64,000 nt of DNA from Halomonas sp. JB37 (GCF_002332255.1 NZ_NRGW01000001.1:3162001-3226000); one strand, 5' to 3'. Counted from the first letter of the stretch, positions 1 to 9,845 are shown. Translations and numbers: made by a program. The notes: a model not told the origin generated them from the letters alone.

Positions 1-1268
1 TATTGCGCACCCTCTTCTCCTTCAGCGGGCTGTCCATCGGCAGCACCCGCTTCCATTGCTTGTGCTGCTTCAGCCTGCTCTTGTGCTTCTTGCTGCTCAA
101 CATCTTCAACAACGGCTGCCGCATCACCATCGAACGGCTGCGGGTCAATCGCCATACCCGGTGATAAACCGGCAGGATCACCGACAATCACTCGATCACC
201 TGGCTCAACCCCTTCGCGAATCAGCTGCCACGGGCCTGCCACTTCACCTAAGGAGATCGTTTGTGCGCGAGCCTTGTTCTCGTCATCCAACACCAGTACC
301 TGCGGGCCCATTAAGCCCTGAGTAACGGCAATTTCAGGCACGGCCATAACATCAAAGCGCTTTAAGCCCTCAATGCTAACGCGTACAAACTGACCTGGTA
401 GTACGGTAGCCTCAGGATTCTCGAACGTGGCGGATGCTTGTACCGTGCTCGTACCGCTATCCACTCGCGAACCAAGAAAGTCTAAGTGCCCTTCAAGCTC
501 AGAGTCAGTGCCACCGCTCACACCGGGAATGCTTAACCGGGCGCGGATATCAGAAGGATCACCGCCCTGGCTCAACTGCCGACGCAGCTCAAAAGCATCG
601 CGCTGGGGCAGTTGAAAGCGCACCTCTAGCGGGTCCAGGGGTGTGATGGTGGCAAGCTCCGTGCCAGACGTCACCACATTGCCCACGTTGATCTGACTCA
701 AGCCGATCATGCCCGAGACGGGCGCGGTCACCTGGGAATAGCCTAGGTCTAGATTGGCGCTGGTCAATACCGCTTCTGCTTGTGCCACGCTTGCCTGGGC
801 AACGCGCTGGTCGGCTAACGCTTGGTCATACTGCTGACGACTCACCGAGTTTTGGCTCAGCAGTTGCTCAAAACGCTGGGCATCACGCTGAGCGCGAGAC
901 AGTTGAGCCTGCGCACTTTGTAAATCGGCTTCGCGCTGATTGACGGTGGCCTGATAAAGATCCGGCTCAATGGTATAAAGACGGTCGCCTTTTTCTACCA
1001 TTTGCCCGGGTTCGAAATGACGCTCTTCCAGAGAACCATTCACTCGCGCGACGAGAGTGACTTCGTTATCGCTGCGTAACAGCGAAGGATACGATTTATT
1101 CAGCGCTATATCTTGACGAGCCATCTCTGCCACTGCCACTTTATGCGCAGGCGCCTCTTGCTGACTCTGCTCCGGGGCCTCAGCCTGTTCTTGACCACAG
1201 GCAGCAAGTGCCAGCGCGGCTACCAGCGTCACCAGACTCGCTCTGTTTGAGTGAATCATTTTCTTCAT
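1..1268 (-). CDS. RND efflux periplasmic adaptor (membrane fusion) subunit, partial
   Basis: This protein would bridge an inner-membrane RND pump and a TolC-type channel. It begins with a lipoprotein signal peptide whose lipobox reads LAAC, so it should be anchored to the inner membrane by a lipidated Cys. A long alpha-hairpin follows (repeated Gln/Ala/Arg-rich heptads, roughly residues 90-160), then a lipoyl-like half (APVSGMIG) and a beta-barrel part. The C-terminal tail is unusually rich in Glu, Ala and Gln. The reading frame is still open at base 1, so the 3' end lies outside the window. It lies about 80 bases downstream of the TolC-like gene on the same strand, and the pump gene probably follows. 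An alternative ATG lies three codons downstream at 1259. Confidence 0.88.
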   Translation of the reverse strand, partial: MKKMIHSNRASLVTLVAALALAACGQEQAEAPEQSQQEAPAHKVAVAEMARQDIALNKSYPSLLRSDNEVTLVARVNGSLEERHFEPGQMVEKGDRLYTIEPDLYQATVNQREADLQSAQAQLSRAQRDAQRFEQLLSQNSVSRQQYDQALADQRVAQASVAQAEAVLTSANLDLGYSQVTAPVSGMIGLSQINVGNVVTSGTELATITPLDPLEVRFQLPQRDAFELRRQLSQGGDPSDIRARLSIPGVSGGTDSELEGHLDFLGSRVDSGTSTVQASATFENPEATVLPGQFVRVSIEGLKRFDVMAVPEIAVTQGLMGPQVLVLDDENKARAQTISLGEVAGPWQLIREGVEPGDRVIVGDPAGLSPGMAIDPQPFDGDAAAVVEDVEQQEAQEQAEAAQAMEAGAADGQPAEGEEGAQ

Positions 1269-1345
1269 ACGTTTCAATTCCCATGTATCTTTTTAAGATC
1301 GACTGATAGCAGGTTCGCGCCTAATTCACGTTCGACCTGGCGTTA

Positions 1346-2833
1346 TTACCGGCCAGGCTGGGGCGGTGCACCAATGTCGAGTGCGCGCTGGTAGCGGTCA
1401 TCACCGCCGCTTTCGGGCAAGGTAAAGTTCACTTCATCGCCCGTTAGCCAATTATTGAGGTCTTCAATGGCATCCACATCCAATAGCCCCGACTGCTGAC
1501 GCAGCGAGAGCAAATTCACCACATAGCTGTAGCGAGATTCAGCATAATTAGCGATAGCGTTGTACAAGTTCTGCTCAGCATTCAGCACATCCACAATATT
1601 ACGAGTGCCCACCTCATAGCCCGCGCGGGTTGCTTCTAGCGCGCTTTGGTTCGACACAATGGCCTGCTGACGCGCTTCAACCGTTTCTACATCATTACTG
1701 ACTTGGGTATAGAGCGAGCGCACTTGCTGGATAGACATCCGACGCTGGGACTCGAAATCATACTGGCTGCTCTCCAGTTGGTAGGTCCCTTGGCGAATCC
1801 TGGCGCTCGTGCTGCCGCCGGTATAAAGAGGTAGGTTGGCACTCACCCCCACCTGGCTAGACGAATCGTAGCCGGTAGTGCCGTCAATATCGTTATCAGC
1901 GAATTGATAGTTACCAAACGCCTGAACAGTTGGCAAACGTCCAGCCCGGGCAATGTCCACACCACTGCGTGAAATTTCAATGCCTGCCTGCTGCGCTAAT
2001 ACTTGCGGGTTGCGCTCAATGGCTTGCTCTACCCAATAGTCGCGACTGCTGGGCTCAGGAAGCGCAATCGGCATACTGTCTCCCAGCGCGTCGATACTGG
2101 CATAGCGCTGGCCGGTAAGCTGCTCTAACGCTTCAAAAGCCACCTGCAGACTGCTTTCTGCGGCAATGCGATCCGCACGTGACTGATCGAATGTAGCGCG
2201 CGCCTCTTCTACTTCGGTAATCGCAATCAAGCCCACTTCGAACTGCTCACCGGCTTGCTCCAACTGACGCCCAATCGCCCGCTCTTGAGCAAAACGCGCC
2301 TCTAATACTTCGTAAGCGCGCAGAATTTCGAAATAGGCACTAGCCACATCAATCAACAGCTGTTGTTCAGTGGCTGCCAGCAGATAAACCTGCTGATCAA
2401 TTTGTCGTTCGGCCTGAGTAAACTGTTGGCGAGTCACTTCATCAAATAGCGCCTGAGTGGCTTCAAGCTGAAGCGACACCGTGTTGTAACGGTCATCACT
2501 CGCACCGACGTTACCAAGCTGTGCCCCCCCCGATCCAACATCACCAGCGCCCGAACCTATTCCAGACCTTCCGTGACTTTCGTACTGTTGGTTATGCGCC
2601 ACATTACCCGTCGCATTAACTTGAGGTAACAGTGCACCCCGTGCAACGTCTCGGCCTGCTTCAACGCCCAGATACTCAGAGCGCGCAGAGGAAAGTGCTG
2701 CGTTATTATCTAACGCATCACGGGTAATCGTGATGAGATCAGCCGCCTGAACAGGCAGCACAAAAGAAGCGGTGAATACCGCTAACAGCAAGGGTCGTAA
2801 AGGGGCATTGACTGCCCAGTGTGCCAGTCGCAT
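1346..2833 (-). CDS. TolC-family outer membrane efflux channel
   Basis: This is an outer-membrane channel of the tripartite efflux system, 495 residues, about the usual TolC length. An N-terminal signal peptide ends near PVQA. Two internally similar halves follow, rich in Gln/Ala/Glu helices and each holding a long coiled-coil stretch. The motif LPLYTGGSTSARIRQ in the second half is the typical strand-to-helix entry of outer-membrane factors. The start is supported by an AGAGG ribosome site about nine bases upstream. The adaptor gene follows, and a TetR-type operator and tandem repeats precede it, so the genes are probably one inducible operon. The exported substrate cannot be told from the sequence. 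Confidence 0.9.
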   Translation of the reverse strand: MRLAHWAVNAPLRPLLLAVFTASFVLPVQAADLITITRDALDNNAALSSARSEYLGVEAGRDVARGALLPQVNATGNVAHNQQYESHGRSGIGSGAGDVGSGGAQLGNVGASDDRYNTVSLQLEATQALFDEVTRQQFTQAERQIDQQVYLLAATEQQLLIDVASAYFEILRAYEVLEARFAQERAIGRQLEQAGEQFEVGLIAITEVEEARATFDQSRADRIAAESSLQVAFEALEQLTGQRYASIDALGDSMPIALPEPSSRDYWVEQAIERNPQVLAQQAGIEISRSGVDIARAGRLPTVQAFGNYQFADNDIDGTTGYDSSSQVGVSANLPLYTGGSTSARIRQGTYQLESSQYDFESQRRMSIQQVRSLYTQVSNDVETVEARQQAIVSNQSALEATRAGYEVGTRNIVDVLNAEQNLYNAIANYAESRYSYVVNLLSLRQQSGLLDVDAIEDLNNWLTGDEVNFTLPESGGDDRYQRALDIGAPPQPGR

Positions 2834-2870
2834 GGGTATTGCCTCTAAGTATTAGCGTCGGGATGGCGAG

Positions 2871-2937
2871 CGTACTAAGTCATCAACGTACTAGGTCATC
2901 AACAAACTAAGTCACTCAACGTACTGGGCCATTCAGA
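2871..2937. repeat. Four imperfect 16-17 bp tandem repeats in the tolC leader
   Basis: Four near-copies of the unit CGTACTAAGTCATCAA begin at about 2871, 2887, 2903 and 2920. The last two have drifted. They lie between the predicted -10 box and the TolC start codon, so they would be transcribed into the 5' leader. No function is evident. Confidence 0.75.
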
Positions 2938-2946
2938 AAGATGAGC

Positions 2947-2970
2947 ATTATAGTTACATTCATGTATGTA
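2947..2970 (-). promoter_or_regulatory. Promoter -10 box with overlapping TetR-type operator for the efflux operon
   Basis: On the minus strand a perfect TATAAT hexamer sits at 2952-2947. Directly upstream of it lies the near-palindrome TACATTCATGTATGTA (2955-2970), which is symmetric except for one base pair. It resembles operators of AcrR/TtgR-like repressors of RND pumps. A repressor bound here would cover the promoter. No regulator gene is visible beside it, so the protein involved is inferred. Confidence 0.55.
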
Positions 2971-3104
2971 TGCTAGCCTTGAACTATCGAAATTTGTGTG
3001 TACACACTATTGTCAAGCTTACCTTAGTCCAAAGCATTATAGGTTAACGATAAATAGGTTTTTTTGCTGGCGAAACTCACGCGAATCGATACCCCACTTA
3101 CAAA

Positions 3105-3142
3105 ACAACGCCGCCCCAGCCAATTGGCTGGGGCGGCGTTGT
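3105..3142 (-). terminator. Terminator of the polyol operon (downstream of tal)
   Basis: A perfect 38-base palindrome (19-base arms centred on AATT) is very GC-rich and is followed on the minus strand by TTTTG. It starts 38 bases past the transaldolase stop codon and closes the polyol operon. Confidence 0.85.
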
Positions 3143-3180
3143 GCTAATACTGCTTTCCTAAACGCGACTAAGCTATCCGG

Positions 3181-4134
3181 TTAACCAAGCCGTTTATCGA
3201 TTAACGCTTCTAACTCAAGCTGATCTTCGTGGAAGCGACGAATCCCCTCAGCCAGCTTGTCGTTCGCCATGGCATCCTGATTATGCCCCCAGCGGAAAGC
3301 TGATTCGCTTAACGCTGTCGCGGACTTGCCACTGCTTTCGCTAGCATTGATCTGCGCACTGACGCTGCCCTCAGTGGCTTCCAGCTCTTCAAGCAAGGCG
3401 GGCGAAATGGTTAACCGCGGACAGCCTGCCAGCGCTAACACCTGGCCCGTAGTACGAAAGCTCGCGCCCATTACCACGGTGTCGTAGCCACCCTGATTGG
3501 CTCGCTCACACACGCCCTGCACAAACTGAACGCCTGGGTCGTTTGCAGGGGCGTAATCATTGCCCGTCTCTTTTTTGTACCAGTCGGTGACACGGCCCAC
3601 AAAAGGAGAGATCAGGAATACGCCCGCATCGAAGCACGCCTGGGCCTGAGCATCGCTAAACAGTAGCGTTAGGTTGCACTGGATACCTTCGCGCTCAAGC
3701 GCCTCGGCGGCACGAATGCCTTCCCAGGTAGATGCCAGTTTAATCAGCACACGATCGCGGGCGACACCGCGGGCGCTATAAAGCTCGATCAGCTCATGGG
3801 CTTTGGCAATGCTGGCCTGGGTATCGAAAGAAAGACGCGCGGCAACTTCGGTAGAAACACGCCCCGGCACCACGGCTGAAATTTCACTGCCCATGGCGAC
3901 TGCAAGCCGATCAACGGCATGGCTAACCTGCTCTTCACGACTGCTACCTGAGGCTTTTACGCTGCCCAGCTCTTCATCAATCAATCCTTGATAACCTGCC
4001 AGGCTAAAGGCTTTAAGCAGTAATGACGGGTTGGTGGTGGCATCCTGGGGCTGATAGCGGCGGATAGCGTCAAGATCACCGGTATCGGCGACTACCAGCG
4101 AATGTTGCTTCAACTGTTGCAACTGACTCGTCAT
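3181..4134 (-). CDS. tal: Transaldolase
   Basis: This enzyme transfers a dihydroxyacetone unit between sugar phosphates in the non-oxidative pentose phosphate pathway, in the cytoplasm. The 317 residues match TalB length. The Schiff-base lysine is K132 in the motif [11 protein letters not shown], and the general acid/base Asp is D17 in ADTGD. An AAGGAG site precedes the ATG. It lies only 20 bases behind xylulokinase and before a strong terminator, so it is the last gene of the polyol operon. That placement fits its job of processing xylulose 5-phosphate made from polyols. Confidence 0.96.
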   Translation of the reverse strand: MTSQLQQLKQHSLVVADTGDLDAIRRYQPQDATTNPSLLLKAFSLAGYQGLIDEELGSVKASGSSREEQVSHAVDRLAVAMGSEISAVVPGRVSTEVAARLSFDTQASIAKAHELIELYSARGVARDRVLIKLASTWEGIRAAEALEREGIQCNLTLLFSDAQAQACFDAGVFLISPFVGRVTDWYKKETGNDYAPANDPGVQFVQGVCERANQGGYDTVVMGASFRTTGQVLALAGCPRLTISPALLEELEATEGSVSAQINASESSGKSATALSESAFRWGHNQDAMANDKLAEGIRRFHEDQLELEALIDKRLG

Positions 4135-4154
4135 ACAATCTCCTTAATAGGCTG

Positions 4155-5642
4155 TTAGGCGCCGCCATGGCGTTGTTCAAGTGCCGCGCAATAGCGGGCA
4201 TAAATGGGTTGGTAAGCGGCCACTCTCTCTGGATGTGGGTCAGCCAGCGACTGCGCATCCAAATGCACTAAGCGTTCACACAGCATCTCTAGCGTTACGC
4301 CGTTTGCACGCTGATCGCACCAAGCCACCTGGAGCGCAGCGCCTAGCGCTGCCGCATCGGTTATCTCGGGGCAAATCACCTGGGTGCCGGTAATATCGGC
4401 CACCATCTGCCGCCATATGGGGCTATTGGCACCGCCACCGATTAGCCTGATCTGGCTCGCGCCAGCGGTGATATCACCCAGTAACTCTAGCCCATAGCGT
4501 AGCCCGAACGTGGCCCCTTCTACCACGCCCCGGCATAAATTAGCCTGGGTGGTATTTAAACTAGTTAGACTGAGAAAGTCCGCCGACGCATCAGGCAGCA
4601 TCGGCACCCGCTCGCCATTAAAAAACGGCAATACGGTAACGCCTTCAGCGCCCATTGGCGCGCTGGCTACTTTCTCACTAAATGCCGCCAGATCTAAACC
4701 GAACAGTTCGCGCACTCGCGTGGTGGCTGAAGTAACGTTCATGGTGCAAATAAGCGGCAGCCAGCCGCCGGTACTCGAACAGAAGTTAGCAACCATGGCG
4801 CTGTCACATTCGACAGGCGTCGCCGAATAGGCGCAGACGGTGCCGGACGTACCTAGGCTGAGCGTAATCAGCCCTGGGGTGATATTGCCGGTACCAATGG
4901 CGCCCAGCATGTTGTCGCCACCGCCAGAAGAGACGACGACCTGATCGCTCAGCCCAAGCTCTCGGGCAACCGCTGGGCGCACAAACCCGGCTGGCTCATG
5001 GGCTTCTAGCACGCGGGGCAATACCTTCGCCGGGTCGAGTTCGGGGGCGATTTCAGCAAACACATCCAACTGCCAGCAACGGTTGCGAGTATCGAAATAG
5101 CCAGTGCCTGACGCATCGCCTGCCTCCGTAACGCGCTCACCGGTTAACCAGTAATTCAGGTAATCGTGAGGCAGTAGCAGGCTGTCAATTCGTCGATAGG
5201 CATTGGGGTGCTGCTCACGAAGCCAAGCGAGTTTAGACGCTGTGTAGCCAGTTTGCAGCACCAGTCCCAGCTTATCCAAACAGCCTACTTCGCCCCCCAA
5301 GCGCGCCACTAGGTCAATGTTCTGCGCATTGGTTTCGGTATCGCACCACAGCTTGGCCGGGTAAACCGGCGCACCGTCGGCATCCAGTGCCACCATCCCA
5401 TGCTGCTGGCCGGATACACCAATCCCCCGCACGTCACTCGCGGGAACTCCTGCGCGCTCCAGCGCGGCAAAGAAAGCGCCTTTAAGGGCCGCTAACCACT
5501 CAGCGGGTGCCTGCTCGCGTCGGCCATTTTCGCCTTCATCAAGGCGATGGGGGCAGCTCGCCTCAGCCAGAATCCCTCCCCGCTCAACGTCTACCACGAC
5601 CACCTTGGTGCTTTGGGTACCGCAATCTACCCCGATATACAT
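4155..5642 (-). CDS. xylB: Xylulokinase
   Basis: This FGGY-family kinase phosphorylates D-xylulose to xylulose 5-phosphate. The N-terminal phosphate-binding loop reads GVDCGTQSTK (residues 4-13), and the second FGGY signature region with GGGANSPIWRQ lies toward the C terminus. Length is about 495 residues, normal for XylB. The ATG at 5642 overlaps the upstream stop codon (TGATG), which suggests translational coupling. A GTG one codon earlier (5645) is also possible, but the AAGGA site is better spaced for the ATG. In this operon the substrate xylulose probably comes from D-arabitol oxidised by the adjacent dehydrogenase. Confidence 0.95.
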   Translation of the reverse strand: MYIGVDCGTQSTKVVVVDVERGGILAEASCPHRLDEGENGRREQAPAEWLAALKGAFFAALERAGVPASDVRGIGVSGQQHGMVALDADGAPVYPAKLWCDTETNAQNIDLVARLGGEVGCLDKLGLVLQTGYTASKLAWLREQHPNAYRRIDSLLLPHDYLNYWLTGERVTEAGDASGTGYFDTRNRCWQLDVFAEIAPELDPAKVLPRVLEAHEPAGFVRPAVARELGLSDQVVVSSGGGDNMLGAIGTGNITPGLITLSLGTSGTVCAYSATPVECDSAMVANFCSSTGGWLPLICTMNVTSATTRVRELFGLDLAAFSEKVASAPMGAEGVTVLPFFNGERVPMLPDASADFLSLTSLNTTQANLCRGVVEGATFGLRYGLELLGDITAGASQIRLIGGGANSPIWRQMVADITGTQVICPEITDAAALGAALQVAWCDQRANGVTLEMLCERLVHLDAQSLADPHPERVAAYQPIYARYCAALEQRHGGA

Positions 5643-7129
5643 CACAACGTTCCTTTGGACACGGCCAGCCCCTCTAGAGTAGCGCGTGCGCCGCGTTCGT
5701 GCAGCGCTGTTAGCGCCGCTAGATAAGCGTCAACAAATCGAGGGCTGTCGCTTAGATCGCCAAACAGCTCACGGTTCTCAATAAAGGCCGTGGGTCGCGT
5801 GCGGTTCTGCGCGGCAATGGCCATCAAGGGCGCCTTTAAGCGATCAATAATTTCAATAGCTTGGCCCTGCTCATCCACACCCTCAGCATAGCGCGCCCAG
5901 CTGGCAACAACAGCGGCACTGCGTGCTATATCACCGCCCTGAGCCAACTGTTGGCGAATTACCGGCACGAGCCATTTGGGAATACGATCAGAGCTTTCGG
6001 CGCACAGCCTTGCCAGCGTATCTTTAATTTGCGGGTTGGCGAAACGCTCAATCAGCGTTAATCGATAGGCTTCAAGGTCAACGCCCGGCACTGGCGATAA
6101 CGTCGGGGTGCCTTCTTCGCACATATAACCCATTAAAAAATTGACGAACAGCGGGTCCTGACACACTTCATGGGCATAGCGATAGCCCGCCAAATAGCCA
6201 AAGTAGGTCAGTGCCTGATGGCTTGCGTTAAGCAAGCGCAGCTTCATCAGCTCATAGGGTTCAACATCGTCCACTAGCTGAACACCCACCTTCTCAAATG
6301 CGGGGCGCCCCAGGGGGAAATCGTCCTCCAATACCCACTGGGTAAAGGGTTCGCAAACCACCGGCCAAGCATCCTCAACCGCGAAGCGTTGAGCCAGCTC
6401 GTCAATATCGACAGGCGACGTGACCGGAGTGATGCGATCTACCATGGCATTGGGAAACACCACCTCAGTCGTTAGCCAAGCGCCTAATTCAGGATCACGC
6501 GCCTGAGCATAGGCAGCAAACATGCATTTGGCCACATCACCATTGCCCTGAATATTATCGCAGGACATCACGGTAAAGGGAGCCACACCCCGCGCACGCC
6601 GGCGAGCAAGCGCTTCGACGACCAGGCCAAAGCTGCTGGACGGCTGAGTAGGATTGGCAAGATCAGCGCGTATTTGCGGATTATCAACATCGAATTCGCC
6701 GCTCACCGGATGAAAGTTATAGCCCCCTTCGGTAACCGTTAGCGACACGATACGAATAGCCGGGTCCGCCATCTGCTCAACCACTGCGTCACCGTCTTCC
6801 AGTGCAAACAGGTAATTCACCATGCTGCCGATCACACGCGGCTCATATTGGCCATCAGGATGCTTGATCACCAGCGTATACAGATAATCCTGCGCCGCCA
6901 GCGCCTGCTGCATGCGTTTGTCGCCAGCCATCACGCCAACGCCAACAATCCCCCAGTCCAGCGCCTCTCCCTGATTCATCAGTGCATCTAGGTACATCGC
7001 CTGATGAGCGCGATGAAAGCCACCTACCCCAATATGCACAATACCGGGCGTCAGTGAACGGCGGTCATAGCCAGGCGTGGCAACATCGGCACTGAGCTTG
7101 GCTAGATTGAGGTTGTTAAGTTGGGTCAT
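5642..7129 (-). CDS. Mannitol 2-dehydrogenase family polyol dehydrogenase
   Basis: This is a long-chain polyol-specific dehydrogenase that oxidises mannitol to fructose and often D-arabitol to D-xylulose with NAD. Near the N terminus it has the nucleotide-binding motif GVGGFHRAHQ. The family catalytic signature KLRLLNASHQAL (lysine, asparagine and histidine spaced as usual) lies in the second half. Length is 495 residues. The ATG at 7129 is chosen because GGAG lies eight bases upstream, while the start six codons earlier has none. It sits between a HAD phosphatase and xylB in the polyol operon. Whether mannitol, arabitol or sorbitol is preferred is not decided by the sequence. Confidence 0.92.
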   Translation of the reverse strand: MTQLNNLNLAKLSADVATPGYDRRSLTPGIVHIGVGGFHRAHQAMYLDALMNQGEALDWGIVGVGVMAGDKRMQQALAAQDYLYTLVIKHPDGQYEPRVIGSMVNYLFALEDGDAVVEQMADPAIRIVSLTVTEGGYNFHPVSGEFDVDNPQIRADLANPTQPSSSFGLVVEALARRRARGVAPFTVMSCDNIQGNGDVAKCMFAAYAQARDPELGAWLTTEVVFPNAMVDRITPVTSPVDIDELAQRFAVEDAWPVVCEPFTQWVLEDDFPLGRPAFEKVGVQLVDDVEPYELMKLRLLNASHQALTYFGYLAGYRYAHEVCQDPLFVNFLMGYMCEEGTPTLSPVPGVDLEAYRLTLIERFANPQIKDTLARLCAESSDRIPKWLVPVIRQQLAQGGDIARSAAVVASWARYAEGVDEQGQAIEIIDRLKAPLMAIAAQNRTRPTAFIENRELFGDLSDSPRFVDAYLAALTALHERGARATLEGLAVSKGTL

Positions 7130-7150
7130 CGGTATTTCTCCAGTCAAGGC

Positions 7151-7822
7151 TCACTTGGCGTTGGTCTGCCACTCGTTAACCAAGGCTTCCAAACCACGCA
7201 TATGGTCTAAAATGCGCCACGCACCGGCGTTAGTCAGTCGTGCTGACTGTTCAGCATCCACATGGCTGGCGCCAACGAAGCCAATCACACACATGCCGGC
7301 AGCGTGGGCAGCGGTCACGCCGGAAACGCTGTCTTCTACCACTAAACAGTCTTTAGGCAATTGACCCAGCTGATGCGCTGCGAGCCGATAAAGCGCTGGG
7401 TCAGGCTTGGGTTTAGCGACCTGTTCAGCGGTAAAAATCGGTACTGCGCCAAAGGCATCCGCCAACTGCGTGCCGGCAAGCGAGGCCAGCACGCGGCTAC
7501 GGCGGCTGTTGGAGACAATGGCCTTGGCAAGCGGTATACGCCGGACGGCTTCATCTACACCCTCAATCGCTCGAAGCTCGCTTGCCAAACGCGCCTCAAT
7601 GGCCGTATCCATTTGTTCGGTGGCATCGAGCGGCAAGGTATGGGTACTTAGCTGTTCAAGGTGACGTAAAATATTGGCGGTGGTCATGCCGAGTGCCTGA
7701 CTGAGCACCTGGGTGACGTTAAGATCAGGCAACCAGCGCGACAGGTACTCAACGAGGGTATCTTCAGCAAGCGCCTCACTGTCGACCAGCACTCCGTCGC
7801 AGTCAAAGATGAGCGTCTTCAT
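7151..7822 (-). CDS. HAD-superfamily hydrolase, beta-phosphoglucomutase-like subgroup
   Basis: This is a cytoplasmic phosphatase or phosphomutase of the HAD-IA type, 223 residues. Motif I is FDCDGVLVDS at the N terminus (nucleophile and acid/base Asp), motif II is the Ser in AIVSNSR, and motifs III/IV are KPKPDPALY and VVEDSVSG. Its start codon overlaps the end of the ATPase gene by four bases (ATGA), so the two are translationally coupled. In the operon it could dephosphorylate a sugar or polyol phosphate. The exact substrate is unknown. Confidence 0.88.
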   Translation of the reverse strand: MKTLIFDCDGVLVDSEALAEDTLVEYLSRWLPDLNVTQVLSQALGMTTANILRHLEQLSTHTLPLDATEQMDTAIEARLASELRAIEGVDEAVRRIPLAKAIVSNSRRSRVLASLAGTQLADAFGAVPIFTAEQVAKPKPDPALYRLAAHQLGQLPKDCLVVEDSVSGVTAAHAAGMCVIGFVGASHVDAEQSARLTNAGAWRILDHMRGLEALVNEWQTNAK

Positions 7823-8967
7823 GCAGGGTCCTCTGCAGGCGATGGGGCGCGGTTATCATGGCGGGTCAGCGCGGCCAGAGGGTGCTGCTGCAAGCTGGAT
7901 AACGCTAGACCATCCGCATCGAACAAGTGAGCACGCTCAGGGGCAAAACCAAAATGCACCGTGTCGTGCACTCTATAGGCGACGTCACCATCGGCCATAA
8001 TCGTGACCAGCTCATCATCCATTTGAACGTAGAGCGAGGTTTGGCCGCCCAGGCGCTCCAGCACTTTAATCTCGCCACTCAGCGGCCCTTGCTCATCAAG
8101 TACCAGATGTTCCGGGCGAACGCCTAGCTCAAGCGTAGCGTTGGCGACCAAGTGCTGGCCGTCAGCCGGTACGCTGCGCTCACCGCCACCGGGTAATCGA
8201 ATACCCACTCCTTCAGGCGTTACGCCGGTCAGCGTTACCGGTAGAAAATTCATTTTGGGGGAGCCGATAAACCCCGCCACAAAGCGGTTGCGTGGATGGT
8301 GATAGAGCGTCATAGGCGAACCCACCTGCTCCACCACGCCGTCGTGAAGCACAACGATTTTATCTGCCATGGTCATGGCTTCGATCTGGTCATGGGTGAC
8401 GTAGATCATGGTCGCATCTAGCTCATCGTGCAGCCGTGCTAGCTCAATTCGCATCTGCACACGCAGCGCGGCGTCTAAGTTAGAAAGCGGCTCATCGAAC
8501 AGGAAGATACTGGGGTTGCGCACAATGGCGCGGCCAATCGCCACCCGCTGGCGCTGACCGCCCGAAAGCGCCTTCGGTTTGCGATCCAACAGTGGTTCGA
8601 GCTGCAGGATTTTGGCCGCTTCCAGCACCTTGGCACGCCGCTCCTCTTTAGGCACGCCCGCAAGCTTCATGCTGAAGCCCATATTGCCTTCCACCGTCAT
8701 ATGCGGATAAAGCGCATAGCTTTGGAAAACCATCGCAAGGCCGCGATCCGCTGGCCCAACGTCATTGATACGCTGGCCATCGATTAAAATATCGCCATCG
8801 CTGGCACTTTCCAGCCCGGCGATCATGCGCATCAGGGTCGACTTACCGCAGCCGGAGGGGCCCACGAAGACCACGAATTCGCGATCATTCACCTCAAGGT
8901 CGATACCTTTGATTACCTGGGTGTCGCCGAAGTGCTTGGTAATATTGCGCAGTTGTAGTGTTGCCAT
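7819..8967 (-). CDS. Polyol ABC importer ATPase (SmoK/MalK/UgpC-like)
   Basis: This ATPase energises the polyol importer encoded just upstream. The Walker A motif is GPSGCGKST, the signature LSGGQRQR, Walker B IFLFDEPLSNLD, and the H-loop VTHDQ. An additional C-terminal TOBE/regulatory domain (about residues 235-360) is typical of carbohydrate importer ATPases. Length is 382 residues. It follows the second permease by 11 bases and overlaps the HAD gene by four. SmoK of sorbitol/mannitol transporters is the closest naming by operon context. Confidence 0.94.
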   Translation of the reverse strand: MATLQLRNITKHFGDTQVIKGIDLEVNDREFVVFVGPSGCGKSTLMRMIAGLESASDGDILIDGQRINDVGPADRGLAMVFQSYALYPHMTVEGNMGFSMKLAGVPKEERRAKVLEAAKILQLEPLLDRKPKALSGGQRQRVAIGRAIVRNPSIFLFDEPLSNLDAALRVQMRIELARLHDELDATMIYVTHDQIEAMTMADKIVVLHDGVVEQVGSPMTLYHHPRNRFVAGFIGSPKMNFLPVTLTGVTPEGVGIRLPGGGERSVPADGQHLVANATLELGVRPEHLVLDEQGPLSGEIKVLERLGGQTSLYVQMDDELVTIMADGDVAYRVHDTVHFGFAPERAHLFDADGLALSSLQQHPLAALTRHDNRAPSPAEDPA

Positions 8968-8978
8968 GAGAAGCTCCT

Positions 8979-9845
8979 TTACTTGACGGCACCAAAGGTC
9001 AGGCCACGTACCATTTGTTTTTGAGTCATCCAGCCCAGTATTAAAATGGGAGCGATCGCCATAGTGGATGCCGCTGACAGTTTGGCCCAGAACAGACCCT
9101 CAGGACTTGAGAACGAGGCAATATACGCCGTTAAGGGGGCCGCTTTTGAAGTGGTAAGATTGAGGCTCCAAAATGCCTCATTCCAGCTTAAAATCACCGA
9201 TAGCAGCCCCGTTGAGGCAATGCCTGGAAGGGTCAGCGGCAATAGCAAAAAGAACACTTCCTGCAGCGTAGAAGCGCCGTCCATCCGCCCTGCTTCTAGA
9301 ATGTCTTTGGGCATATCTTTAAAGAAGGTGTAGAGCATCCACACCACAATCGGCAGGTTCATCAGCGTATAAATGATGATCAGCCCAGTGCGCGTATCGA
9401 GCAGGCCGACATCGCGAAAGATCAGATAAATGGGCACTAGCACGCCCACTGATGGCAGCATTTTAGTGGAGAGCATCCACAGCAAGGTGCCTTTGGTGCG
9501 CTTCGTCGGCAAAAAAGCCATGGCGTAGGCACACGGTATCGCAATCAGCAGTGCCAAGAAGGTAGAGCCAAAGGCTACCGCTACGCTGTTAAGCGCAAAG
9601 CGTGCATACCCAGAGCGCTCGTGTACGGCCTGATAGCTTTCAAGCGTCGGGGAAAAAATCAGCGTCGGGTCGGCAATCGCCGCTGTTTCTGTTTTGAATC
9701 CGGTCAGTATCATCCAGAAGATCGGAAAAAAGATCACCAGGGCAATTGACCAGCCCAGCACGGTTATAAAAGCCCGCTTTGCCTGTGCTGACCGCCACCC
9801 CGTCATCGAGTGTGGCGCAGCCGTTTTGGAACGTAATGTTGTCAT
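8979..9845 (-). CDS. Polyol ABC importer permease, SmoG/MalG-like
   Basis: This is an inner-membrane permease with about six membrane segments and a C-terminal EAA loop (EAGRMDGAS) that contacts the ATPase. The ATG at 9845 is preferred over an earlier start because GGGAG lies eight bases upstream. Length is about 288 residues. It forms the translocation pore with the preceding permease. The order binding protein, permease F, permease G, ATPase is that of Smo-type polyol transporters. Confidence 0.92.
   Translation of the reverse strand: MTTLRSKTAAPHSMTGWRSAQAKRAFITVLGWSIALVIFFPIFWMILTGFKTETAAIADPTLIFSPTLESYQAVHERSGYARFALNSVAVAFGSTFLALLIAIPCAYAMAFLPTKRTKGTLLWMLSTKMLPSVGVLVPIYLIFRDVGLLDTRTGLIIIYTLMNLPIVVWMLYTFFKDMPKDILEAGRMDGASTLQEVFFLLLPLTLPGIASTGLLSVILSWNEAFWSLNLTTSKAAPLTAYIASFSSPEGLFWAKLSAASTMAIAPILILGWMTQKQMVRGLTFGAVK

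Noticed and set aside
2966..3184. Plus-strand 72-codon open frame between tal and tolC
   Set aside because: It runs through a palindromic terminator and operator sequence, has no ribosome site and looks like a chance frame.
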